20,160 nucleotides of DNA from Proteiniphilum sp. UBA4977 (lineage in GTDB: Bacteria; Bacteroidota; Bacteroidia; Bacteroidales; Dysgonomonadaceae), in the NCBI GenBank assembly GCA_002398565.1, contig DGZP01000018.1, forward strand, positions 141,230 to 161,389. The letters run 5' to 3'. Shown here one piece after another: positions 7,446 through 15,906 of this stretch. The translations under genes were made by a program, and so were the position numbers. A model generated the notes under the pieces. It was not told the origin of the DNA. It ran no database searches and saw nothing but the letters and a program-made list of their open reading frames with translations. Positions within the stretch are counted from its first letter, which is position 1, and each line of letters starts with the position of its first letter.

Positions 7446-10016
7446 ATGGAAAATAATTTTTCTCAACGAATAAGAGACATAATGGCATATAGCCGTGAAG
7501 AAGCAGGGCGACTCCAGAACAACTACATCGGACCGGAACATCTCATGCTTGGTATTCTTCGCGACGGTGATGGTCTGGCCATTCAGGTGTTGCAGGATTT
7601 TGATATCGATTTGCAAGTTTTGAAGGATTACATCGACTCCCACGTGCGCTCCATTCAGGAGCCCTATGACGGGACAAACGAACTGGTGATCAATAAAAAT
7701 ACGGAAAAAGCATTAAAGATGAGTATTCTCGAAGCACGCCTCACAAAGAGCCCGGAGACAGACTCTGAACATATTCTGCTTGCGCTGCTAAAAGAAAAGA
7801 GTACCCTCATTAACGATATTCTCACTCAGTTCCAGCTCGATTATGCGAGCGCTTTTCTCTACATTAAAAGTATCATCGACAACCGTTCGGAAGGGAGAAT
7901 ACAGGACAGCGAAGACAATAGTGCCACACAATCGCCTTCCGCAGGAGCGAACTTCACCGATGACGACGATGATGAATTGAGCGACAAATCATCGTTCAAT
8001 CCTGGAGGCGGCCAGGGCACCTCCTCCCAGACAAAGGGGAGCGGCTCGGATACACCCGTACTTGACAATTTTGGGACTGACATCACCCGTGCTGCACTGG
8101 AAAACAGGCTCGATCCGGTGGTGGGACGTGAAAAAGAGATCGAACGTATTGCACAGATCCTCAGTCGCCGCAAGAAGAACAATCCCGTCCTTATTGGTGA
8201 TCCTGGCGTAGGTAAATCAGCAATCGTGGACGGGCTTGCCCTGCGCATTACCCAAAAAAAGGTATCGCGGGCGCTGTTCGACAAAAGAGTCATCGCACTT
8301 GATATGGCATCAATTGTTGCCGGGACAAAGTATCGTGGCCAGTTTGAGGAGCGCATCAAAGCCATCCTGAACGAACTGTCCAAAAACCCGAACATCATTC
8401 TCTTCATCGACGAGATCCACACCATTGTGGGTGCGGGCGGTGCTGCCGGATCACTTGATGCGGCCAATATGCTGAAGCCGGCGCTGGCGCGCGGCGAGAT
8501 ACAGTGTATCGGTGCCACCACGCTCGATGAATACCGGAAGAATATCGAAAAAGACGGTGCCCTGGAACGCCGCTTCCAGAAGGTGATCGTAGACCCCACC
8601 ACACCGGAGGAGACACTGCAGATTTTGCGTAACATCAAAGAGCGTTATGAGGATCACCACAACGTGCGCTACACCGACGAGGCTTTACAGGCCTGTGTGA
8701 AGCTGACCGACCGCTACGTGTCGGACCGCACGTTTCCCGACAAGGCCATCGATGCGCTCGATGAGGCCGGTGCAAGAGTACACATCTCCAACATTGTGAT
8801 TCCGGAAACCATTGAGCATCTGGAGGCAGAACTGAAGGAGGTGGAAAAACAGAAAACAGATGCTGTAAAGGCGCAAAAATATGAATTGGCAGCCAGCTAC
8901 CGCGATAAGCAACGGCAACTTTTACTGGCACTTGAAGCAGAGGAAGAACGCTGGCAAAAAGAGATCAGGGAGAAACCGGAAATAGTAGACGAAGAGAAGA
9001 TAGCCGAAGTGGTGGCCATGATTTCGGGCGTGCCGGTACAACGTATTGCACAGGCCGAAGGTCAACGGCTCCTGGAGATGCGCGAAGTATTGAAAAGCAA
9101 GGTGATAGGTCAGGATGAAGCCATCAGCAAGATTGTAAAAGCCATCCAGCGTAACCGCGTGGGACTGAAGGATCCCAACAAACCCATCGGCAACTTCATG
9201 TTCCTGGGACCTACAGGTGTAGGGAAAACACACCTTGCCAAGAAGCTGGCCGAATTTTTGTTCGATTCGTCGGAAAACCTCATCCGTATCGACATGAGTG
9301 AGTATATGGAGAAGTTCAACGTGTCACGACTGGTGGGGGCCCCTCCCGGATATGTGGGATACGAAGAGGGAGGACAGCTTACCGAGAAGGTGCGGCGTCG
9401 CCCCTATTCTGTAGTATTGCTCGACGAGGTGGAAAAAGCGCATCCCGACGTGTTTAACATCCTTCTCCAGATCATGGATGAGGGCCATGTAACGGATAGC
9501 CTGGGGCGAAAGATCGACTTCAAAAATACAATTCTGATCATGACTTCGAATATCGGTACAAGACAGCTGAAAGATTTCGGAAGGGGTATAGGCTTCAGTA
9601 CTGGCAATGATGTAAGCGATGCCGAATATTCACGCAGCGTAATTCAGAAAGCGCTAAACAAGGCTTTTGCACCCGAGTTTTTGAATCGTGTGGACGACAT
9701 CGTCATGTTCGACCAGCTCAGCAAGGAGTCGATCTACAAGATCATCGACCTTGAACTCGCAGGGCTTTATAAGCGTATTGGTGACCTGGGTTTCCAGGTG
9801 AAGCTTACCGAACCAGCCAAGGAATTTATTGCCAACAAAGGCTACGACGTGCAGTTTGGTGCACGACCGCTTAAGCGGGCCATCCAAAAGTATATTGAAG
9901 ACGAGATGGCCGAGCTCATCATCCGTACCGGCATGAAAGAGGGTGATACGGTGCTGGTAGACTTCGACAGCGAGAAACAACAGATCGTGATGAAGGTAGA
10001 AGAAAAAGTGGAATAA
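7446..10016 (+). CDS. clpC: ATP-dependent Clp protease ATP-binding subunit ClpC
   Basis: An 856-residue Hsp100 AAA+ unfoldase. Residues 1-145 are the Clp_N double repeat (FSQRIRDIMAYSREEA, GPEHLMLGIL). A low-complexity acidic/Ser-Gly linker (about 155-205, including DDDDDE) follows. AAA-1 carries Walker A GDPGVGKS (251-258) and Walker B ILFIDE (318-323); a UVR-like coiled middle segment spans about 455-510; AAA-2 carries Walker A GPTGVGKT (588-595), Walker B VVLLDE (656-661) and sensor LNRVD (746-750), ending in the D2-small domain to about 850. The short middle domain makes it ClpC rather than ClpB. It feeds substrates to ClpP in the cytoplasm. The long leader, inverted repeat and sigma-54-like element suggest stress control. 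Confidence 0.96.
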   Translation: MENNFSQRIRDIMAYSREEAGRLQNNYIGPEHLMLGILRDGDGLAIQVLQDFDIDLQVLKDYIDSHVRSIQEPYDGTNELVINKNTEKALKMSILEARLTKSPETDSEHILLALLKEKSTLINDILTQFQLDYASAFLYIKSIIDNRSEGRIQDSEDNSATQSPSAGANFTDDDDDELSDKSSFNPGGGQGTSSQTKGSGSDTPVLDNFGTDITRAALENRLDPVVGREKEIERIAQILSRRKKNNPVLIGDPGVGKSAIVDGLALRITQKKVSRALFDKRVIALDMASIVAGTKYRGQFEERIKAILNELSKNPNIILFIDEIHTIVGAGGAAGSLDAANMLKPALARGEIQCIGATTLDEYRKNIEKDGALERRFQKVIVDPTTPEETLQILRNIKERYEDHHNVRYTDEALQACVKLTDRYVSDRTFPDKAIDALDEAGARVHISNIVIPETIEHLEAELKEVEKQKTDAVKAQKYELAASYRDKQRQLLLALEAEEERWQKEIREKPEIVDEEKIAEVVAMISGVPVQRIAQAEGQRLLEMREVLKSKVIGQDEAISKIVKAIQRNRVGLKDPNKPIGNFMFLGPTGVGKTHLAKKLAEFLFDSSENLIRIDMSEYMEKFNVSRLVGAPPGYVGYEEGGQLTEKVRRRPYSVVLLDEVEKAHPDVFNILLQIMDEGHVTDSLGRKIDFKNTILIMTSNIGTRQLKDFGRGIGFSTGNDVSDAEYSRSVIQKALNKAFAPEFLNRVDDIVMFDQLSKESIYKIIDLELAGLYKRIGDLGFQVKLTEPAKEFIANKGYDVQFGARPLKRAIQKYIEDEMAELIIRTGMKEGDTVLVDFDSEKQQIVMKVEEKVE

Positions 10017-10030
10017 CAATTCCACTTTTT
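10003..10030. terminator. Bidirectional terminator between clpC and the GH2 gene
   Basis: AAAAAGTGGAA and TTCCACTTTTT form a perfect 11-bp stem around the loop TAACAA. The A and T runs give a U-tract on either strand, so it can end both convergent transcripts. The clpC stop codon TAA (10014-10016) lies in the loop. Confidence 0.85.
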
Positions 10031-10054
10031 CTTCGTTTCGTTTTCGCTGCTATT

Positions 10055-12849
10055 TTAAGGAATATACTTCAGGTAAATTTTTCCCTTCAAGGGATCCGCA
10101 TGTCCGGAGCTCAGATAAAAGTTCTGCTGGCTCTGCGGTCCGAGGTCCTTCGCCTGCTTGAATTTTGTCCCGACCGGACTGATTGCATTGAGTACAGATA
10201 GTTGACCGTCGGGAAACTTGCCTAGCGTATTGTCGTTGTTTCGCTTCACGGGATTATCGGGCGTGAACAGATGGAGAAACAGATCGTCAGATGCCGCTAC
10301 AATGCGCAACACACCTTCGTTCGTGCGCAGATCGGCCGCATAGAGATTGGCGTGAAATCCTTTAAACTCGGGATAGTCCCATGACTCACCCGTGACCGTA
10401 TTGTTATACTCTTTTTCCCAGATATTAAAGGAAACACCCTTCAATCTGTTTTTCCAAACCCTGTAGGGCCCGTTTCCCAGCCACCTGATTCCTTTTACCT
10501 TTTCCTCGGGATAATCAAACGTGATGCCCATGTGGTCATGGTAACCACCCACATCGAATGAGTAATCAATTTTTCAACCCATCCCGAAGCCAACAAGGAG
10601 ATCGTAATGGTATTCCGTTTACTCTGCCGTTTGTCATTGTCTACCTTAAAAACCAGTTGTACTTTCTCAAGATGATCTTCGGTGAATGTACTCACTGCAT
10701 CCAAAATCATATTTCCGCTGGTAAACCTTGGGCCATTTGCCAGAGACAGCTTTTTTCCTTTTGTTTCGATGGAGCGAATCATTCCTTTCTTTTTATCGAT
10801 CGCAAGTCTCACATATTTGCTGTTGAATATGATCTCGTCGCTCCGCTCCTCACGCTCAACCGCGTTTCCCTTCTCCCGTGAAATCACGTTCTGCTCTTTT
10901 TCAATCAATCGCACAGCGTATGCCGGGGCAGTTGTGATTGTTCTGGTCCAGGTATGGATCTCTTTGCCATACACATCGTAGGCAGTCAGATACAATGCGT
11001 CATAGTCGGTCATATTTTCCGGCACATCCACCTTGATAAATCCGTTGAGACCAGGTAAGACGTCGGGTACGGAAACACTTGCATCCAGCGCTTCTTTTGC
11101 TCCGGAGAGGAAATCGATTCGAACCCATTTTGCCGTAAAATGACATTGATTCAGGTTGGTGAAATGATATCGATTCTCCACCTTGAATGTCCCGTCGAAG
11201 GTAGGAGGCAGGAATGTTGTTCCCGCCAGATAGATGGGCGACCATATTTCCTTGATGGTATAAAAGCTGCCCTCTTTTTCACGGTAGGGGCCCACAATAC
11301 CATCTGCAGCATGATTTCCGTCGGTATCCATCTCGTTGTTTCTATCATTTCGCACCACGCCCTGATCTACCAGATCCCACAAGAAACCGCCCACACTCAA
11401 GGGATTTGATTGCATCAGATTCCAAAAATCGTCAAGTCCCGCTCCATGTCCACCATCGTACAAACCATGCATAAACTCCGTGGGGAAGAACAATTTATTT
11501 CCGTTGAACAGGAAATGCGTTCCTACTCCATACGCAGGATAGTGATGGGTGTTCGTGGATTCCTCCTCGAGCCAGGGATGGAAAACATGCCGTTTCTGGA
11601 TGTCGAAACGGGGATATTCAGGTAGCAGATCAAAGTTGAATCCCCCTTCATTGCCGTTCGCCCACATGACCACGCTGGGGTGATTCATATCGCGGACAAT
11701 CAACTCCCGCACCAGCTTTTTACCCACTTCGGTGTCATATGCAGATTGCCAGCCGGTAAGTTCATCAATGACATAGAGTCCCAGCGAATCGCATATATCC
11801 AAAAAATGCCGGTCGGGAGGATAATGCGACATTCTGACAGCATTCATATTCATCTCCTTGATCAGCAGCGCATCCATCAAACTGATGGAATAATTGGTGG
11901 CCCTGCCGGTGGTGGGCCAATGTGTGTGTCTATTGACTCCCTTAAATTTTATTTTGGTTCCGTTTACGTAGAAACCGTCTCCGGGGCGTAACTCCACCGT
12001 GCGAAAACCAAACTTCTCGGTCACCGTATGGATATTCTTCCCATTTTTGGTCAGCATAACCTCCACCTGATATCTTTCGGGGAATTCGGAAGACCATAAC
12101 CTGGGATTCTCAAACTTTCCCGACAACCGGGTAACACCGGTTTTGTTTGCGTCAGCAGTAAGCGGATTTCCAAATGACCGACCATCCAGCGTCTTCACCC
12201 GGGCAGTCACCTGCACATTTGCAGTATTACCCTCCAGGAAGACATCCATCATAAAATTCCCGTCCGATCGTGCGTCGATGGCCAGCCGGTCGATATGTTC
12301 CCTGGGCACCGCCTCCAACCATACAGGACGGTAGATCCCTCCATAGACCCAGAAATCCGACTTCCGTTCGGCATTTTCTACCGATTCATTCGAGGAGGAT
12401 TTGTGTACGGTGACTTCAAGGAGGTTATTCTGTCCAAACTTCAATAATTTGGTGATGTCATATTCAAAACAATAAAACCCGCCCTGGTGCATTTCTCCGG
12501 CGCTGCGTCCGTTGATCTTCACCTCGGTATCGGTCATGGCTCCTTCAAACACAATGTGGATTGTTTTGCCTTTCCATGTTTCGGGCACCGTGAACTGATG
12601 GCGGTATATTCCTGTCTCATTGAGCCGTTCCTGATCATGTCCATACGTGAACTGGCCAAAACCCTCGAACTCCCAGTTGGAGGGAACAGGGATTTTGGTC
12701 CATTCCCCGCTTTTCCGTCCAGCGGTACAGAAGAAATCCCACATGACAGTCTGGTCACTTCCTTTACCGGAGAGATACAGCGATTCCGTTTCCTGTGCGT
12801 AAGAAGTAAGGAACAACAGGCTCGCAAAAAGTAAAGTAATTCGTTTCAT
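10055..12849 (-). pseudogene. Secreted glycoside hydrolase family 2 (beta-galactosidase-like), frameshifted
   Basis: With one base restored this is a protein of about 931 residues. Residues 1-19 are a signal peptide (MKRITLLFASLLFLTSYAQ). Then come the jelly-roll sugar-binding domain (about 35-180), an immunoglobulin-like domain (185-285) and the TIM barrel (about 290-560). The likely acid/base is Glu401 in WANGNEGGFN, and the likely nucleophile is Glu458 in FPTEFMHG. Beta-sandwich domains follow, and the C-terminal part (GGYHDHMGI...WLGNGPYRVWKNR) continues in another frame from about 10552. The break lies at a run of five T (10570-10574, plus strand); adding one base joins ASGWVEK to IDYSFDVGGYHDH. 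The enzyme would hydrolyse beta-linked sugars outside the cytoplasm. The break may be real decay or a sequencing error. It shares strand with the AlbA_2 gene 166 bases upstream. Confidence 0.88.
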
Positions 12850-13013
12850 ATCAGGAAAATAGATAAAAGTTTAGGCAGAATCAACTCACTTCCCCAATAA
12901 CACCTTCTGCAATAACATCTGAGCGTTGCAATACACTTTTTACCGCTTGATTGATGTTCCCGGAATGCCTGGTCTATGCGTTGTGTGTATTCGGTATGAT
13001 CGGATAGTTTCAT
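12846..13013 (-). pseudogene. Possible 55-codon ORF or gene remnant
   Basis: An ATG at 13013 stands two bases after the stop of the AlbA_2 gene and opens 55 codons (MKLSDHTEYTQRIDQAFREH...) that end overlapping the GH2 start (ATGA). The second half (CIATLRCYCRRCYW) has the odd composition of an out-of-frame reading. In the next frame 12881-12973 reads GNINQAVKSVLQRSDVIAEG before a stop, which looks more protein-like. I do not recognise either stretch; a decayed gene with a frameshift is the best reading. Confidence 0.25.
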
Positions 13014-13015
13014 TT

Positions 13016-14710
13016 TCAGGATTTATTTAGAAGTCCGCCCAGGAAAGCTTTGCCTTGTTGGGTTAGTATGTATTTGTTATCAGGATCAGTAGGTTTATCT
13101 GGAATGGTAAAAACAATCAGTCCTGCATTTCGAAGTGGTTTCAGATAATTATTCCGGAAAGTATTGGCATTTTTATAGTCAAAAGCCGCCATCAACTCAG
13201 ATAGGGCTATAGGTAAGCAACACAAGCTTAAAATGCCAATGAGGTACCAATTTTTCTTTTTGAGTAGCTGGGCACCTTTTTCGTGCCAGCTGGGTACCCT
13301 TTGTATTTCACCTTCTACAAACACCTGATTTACAGACCAATTTAAAGCATTAAGCTGGGTACCTTTTTCGTGCCAGCTGGGCACCAAATACAATAGTACT
13401 TGTTGCCAATTTCGTTCTAAACACTCGGCAGGCAGTTCAATTTGTTGTAAGCCTTCGGACAAATGGGAAGCGTAGTGATCGCTGATACCTAACCAGGAGA
13501 TAAAGCTATCGGAATAATTTCCCAGGCTTACAAATCGTAAAGGAACAACTGTTTTGAAGATATCGTTTTCTACAAACAGAGGATGAGCCCCCGGTATATA
13601 AAGCGGCAGATATTTATTGGTATTTCTAACTCCCGATCCAATTTCGTCAGTCCATCCAAAAGCCGTAAAGAATTTACGGATATTTGGGTTCTTAGGATAG
13701 GGATTAAAACCCAATGGGTCTATTACTCCGTGAAAATAGGGTTTATTCGGATTGGTAATAACTACTTCCGATGCTGTAATTATCAACTCTGTAGACAAGG
13801 CACTGGTATATTCACGGTGCACAATGGCATTGCCAATGACTTCTCTGAAAATTTTATCCCTTAAGTCCACCCGTTGATCGCCTTCCATAAAGAATTTTTC
13901 GGGCAGTTGTTTGTTGATAAAAGCTTTCAATTCAAGATAGGTATCAATTAAATTGGTACGAAGTGGAGGGTTAATCCGGTCATCGTAACGGTCTTTATTT
14001 TCTTTTCTGAGCATTCCTTCCACTTTGTATGCAGGGAGTAGACTTTGAATGGTTTCATCTTTTCCAAAAATCAAAGCTGCAGCTAAGGTTAATCCCTCCT
14101 GTCCGGTTTGGAAATCTTTCCTCCAAAGGGTGACTTCTTTGAGTAATTGCTCCTTGTCAACCATGAGCCAGGGGTGATCTGATTTGTTATTTCGAATGAG
14201 TGTAAATGCTTTTTCAAAAAGTGTATCATCCAGATCCGCCATTGATAAATGAGGATAGATAGTGGATTCGGTAAAAAAGTTGCGTTTTCTCAAATACAAA
14301 TCGCTCAGTCGTTGCTGATTTTTAGTAATGTCCAGATCACTTTCAAAATCCCTACTGTATATCGTTCCTGCATGGCTGTGAATCTGACTACTCGCAGGAA
14401 TCTGAATCACCATCACCTTACCATCCGGATGATTGATACAAAAAGGTTGTACATAAACAGGAGGATCCATGCAATCTCTTGAATTTAATGCTGTAATGAT
14501 ATTCTTCATTAACGAAACCTCAGCATTTCTATCAATTCCTTTTACTTTCCCATCATCATCTACCCCCAAAAAGATGGTTCCACCATCGGAATTGGAAAAA
14601 CTTACAACTGTTTCATAAAATGAAGAAGGCACGCTATCTTCCGCTTCTTTAAACTCGATACGAAGTCCTTCACCTTGATTGATAAGATATTGCAAGTGAT
14701 TTAGATCCAT
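13016..14710 (-). CDS. AlbA_2 / HATPase_c_4 domain ATP-binding protein (putative regulator)
   Basis: A 564-residue protein. Residues 10-130 form the AlbA_2 (Schlafen-like) nucleic-acid-binding domain, with IEFKE (18-22) and FSNSDGGTIFLGVDDDG (38-54). Residues 285-390 match HATPase_c_4: FREVIGNAIVHREY (288-301) and DEIGSGVRN (355-363). A winged-helix domain fills about 495-564 (LSELMAAF...YLKPLRNAGLI...YILTQQGKAFL). Between them a 29-residue unit is duplicated, giving VPSWHEKG at 443 and 472. Proteins of this class are called putative transcriptional regulators or helicase-associated proteins; the biochemical role is unsettled, and some sit in defence islands. No signal peptide. The gene is AT-rich by eye beside its neighbours and is followed upstream by gene remnants, which suggests acquisition. 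Confidence 0.85.
   Translation of the reverse strand: MDLNHLQYLINQGEGLRIEFKEAEDSVPSSFYETVVSFSNSDGGTIFLGVDDDGKVKGIDRNAEVSLMKNIITALNSRDCMDPPVYVQPFCINHPDGKVMVIQIPASSQIHSHAGTIYSRDFESDLDITKNQQRLSDLYLRKRNFFTESTIYPHLSMADLDDTLFEKAFTLIRNNKSDHPWLMVDKEQLLKEVTLWRKDFQTGQEGLTLAAALIFGKDETIQSLLPAYKVEGMLRKENKDRYDDRINPPLRTNLIDTYLELKAFINKQLPEKFFMEGDQRVDLRDKIFREVIGNAIVHREYTSALSTELIITASEVVITNPNKPYFHGVIDPLGFNPYPKNPNIRKFFTAFGWTDEIGSGVRNTNKYLPLYIPGAHPLFVENDIFKTVVPLRFVSLGNYSDSFISWLGISDHYASHLSEGLQQIELPAECLERNWQQVLLYLVPSWHEKGTQLNALNWSVNQVFVEGEIQRVPSWHEKGAQLLKKKNWYLIGILSLCCLPIALSELMAAFDYKNANTFRNNYLKPLRNAGLIVFTIPDKPTDPDNKYILTQQGKAFLGGLLNKS
13266..13385. repeat. Two 33-bp direct repeats inside the AlbA_2 gene
   Basis: Copies at 13266-13298 and 13353-13385 differ at only two positions, in a reciprocal way: GGGCACC at the start and GGGTACC at the end of one copy, and the reverse in the other. 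They lie 87 bases apart, exactly 29 codons, so loss or gain of a unit keeps the frame. Each copy contains GTGCC-AGCTG-GG(C/T)AC, itself a small inverted repeat. Confidence 0.85.
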
Positions 14711-14737
14711 TTTTTATGAGATTTTCATACTGTTACC

Positions 14738-14905
14738 CTAAATTATCAAAAAGTTCCATTGTTTACGCAGTGAAGCAGGAGTGATTACCAATATTCTACG
14801 ACTAGGGCGATCAACTCCTTTACCACCCGCTCGTGTCAATTCATAAGCAAAATATTTGGCATGATAATTACTTCCGGATAGATATATGAATATACAATGA
14901 CTTAC
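14738..14905 (-). pseudogene. Remnant of an SNF2/DEAD-type helicase
   Basis: The reverse strand has an open stretch with no start codon that reads NYHAKYFAYELTR, then GVDRPS, then RRILVITPASLRKQW, then a stop. From memory of the family, HAKYFAYELTR comes from the N-terminal part of large SNF2-like helicases and the ILVITPASLRKQW segment is motif Ia, just after the Walker A region. Here the two are only about ten residues apart, where an intact protein has a longer segment holding the ATP-binding loop. This suggests an internal deletion plus truncation. Intact relatives often belong to restriction-modification or other defence loci. Confidence 0.6.
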
Positions 14906-14939
14906 TTATCATACATTGTCCTCTTTAGGCTTGAAAAAA

Positions 14940-15086
14940 TTACATCCTCCAGAAAGATTCAAGCAACGAATTTACGAAAACATTTTTGTTAAACCAACCG
15001 ATTCCTTTTGATTTCAACACCAGTTCCAAAGTTTGCCAGTTGCTTCTTGCACTAACCTCCAAATAATGTGAAATAAATTTGGCAAA
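14940..15086 (-). pseudogene. Unrecognised protein-coding remnant (C-terminal type)
   Basis: An open stretch of 48 codons without a start codon, bounded upstream by TGA at 15087-15089, reads FISHYLEVSARSNWQTLELV and later KSKGIGWFNKNVFVNSLLES before a TAA. The balanced, protein-like composition (amphipathic helix, GIGWFNK turn) argues that it was once coding. I do not recognise the family. It lies on the same strand as the helicase remnant, 34 bases upstream of it. Confidence 0.35.
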
Positions 15087-15109
15087 TCAGTTTAACACTC
15101 TCTCTTTTA

Positions 15110-15131
15110 AACCCGTCAAATTCGACGGGTT
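15110..15131. repeat. Inverted repeat with A/T flanks (terminator-like)
   Basis: AACCCGTC and GACGGGTT pair perfectly around a 6-base loop (AAATTC). With the TTTTA before and AAAAA after, the arms extend to 13 positions with one mismatch. No gene runs into it on the plus strand. On the minus strand it precedes the remnants, so it may be a leftover bidirectional terminator or a regulatory palindrome ahead of the sigma operon. Confidence 0.5.
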
Positions 15132-15183
15132 AAAAAAAGGATTGTGAATCGTCTTCTACGTTCGCCTTGTTCCCCCGACAAAA

Positions 15184-15214
15184 TTGAATTTTTTGAATAG
15201 TCCTTGTATATTTG
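15184..15214 (+). promoter_or_regulatory. Bacteroidetes-type promoter of the lipoprotein-sigma-Dma operon
   Basis: TTG at 15184-15186 and TATATTTG at 15207-15214 (full match to TAnnTTTG) are separated by 20 bases, the usual Bacteroidetes sigma-70 arrangement. Transcription would start near 15221, leaving a leader of about 118 bases in which I see no gene or obvious RNA fold. Confidence 0.6.
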
Positions 15215-15338
15215 TGTCGGGATGTAGCGTTTTATTGAATGTTCTCGTATAGGTTAGTAAAGGCCGGAATTATGCTGGTTGTTCACGAATCAGGGTAACC
15301 GGACATGGAATAATTTAAATACATAAAAAACGATTAAA

Positions 15339-15866
15339 ATGAAACGAGCGATTTTTTTTGCCACTATTTTTTCAGCCGTGGTTATTTCCTTTGGCTGGGT
15401 TTCGTGTGATAACGATACCGATATGAAGGATCCGAACCCTTTCATGCTTCAAAAAGAAAATTACGTTTTTCTGAAAAACAGCAACTACTATCTCGAAGTC
15501 CAAAAAAAAAGGTCGCCCGAATATTCCGATCCCTTCGAGATCGAGGATGTGCAGCGAATCGACAAGGAGATGCATATCGAGGTTTCATATCCTACCGGGT
15601 GTGCCTCAAACAACTTCGAGATCGTCTGGGATGGTATCGTAATGGAATCCTATCCTCCCCAAACCCGGCTCTTCGTGAAACGAACCGCCGAAGAATGCAG
15701 CAAATCGGACGAACGGGAACATCGGGTTCTCATAGTCGACCTGGAGGAAATTTTCGTTAAGCTAAGACAGGGAGATCCCAATTTACACGATGCTATCTTT
15801 ATTGTTTCCAACGCTTCCAAACGCCCGAGCACCAATAATGCGGATATACCCGTAACCAGCAATTGA
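15339..15866 (+). CDS. Small lipoprotein preceding an ECF sigma factor
   Basis: A 175-residue protein with a lipoprotein signal peptide (IFSAVVISFGWVSC, Cys23). The residues after the cysteine (DNDTDMKD) are acidic, resembling the Bacteroidetes signal for display on the cell surface. The mature part has Cys88 (SYPTGCASNNFEIVW) and Cys120 (RTAEECSKSD), possibly a disulfide, separated by ESYPPQTRLFVK, in a mostly beta layout. The pattern G-C-x-x-x-x-FE-WDG ... PPQ ... C resembles small secreted Bacteroidetes lipoproteins (some NigD-like), but I cannot assign a family firmly. It is the first gene after the promoter and lies 40 bases before the sigma gene, which points to a role in the same envelope signalling pathway. 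Confidence 0.75.
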   Translation: MKRAIFFATIFSAVVISFGWVSCDNDTDMKDPNPFMLQKENYVFLKNSNYYLEVQKKRSPEYSDPFEIEDVQRIDKEMHIEVSYPTGCASNNFEIVWDGIVMESYPPQTRLFVKRTAEECSKSDEREHRVLIVDLEEIFVKLRQGDPNLHDAIFIVSNASKRPSTNNADIPVTSN

Positions 15867-15906
15867 ATCCGGCATCCGTCAAGTAAATCCCGATCGGGTC
15901 TGTTGA

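Noticed and set aside
7859..8638. 259-codon minus-strand open frame inside clpC
   Set aside because: Ser/Arg-rich antisense shadow of the highly conserved AAA-1 region; no independent evidence of a gene.
10055..10552. Separate 165-residue gene after the GH2 frame
   Set aside because: Its sequence is the C-terminal domain of the same GH2 enzyme, joined by a one-base correction.
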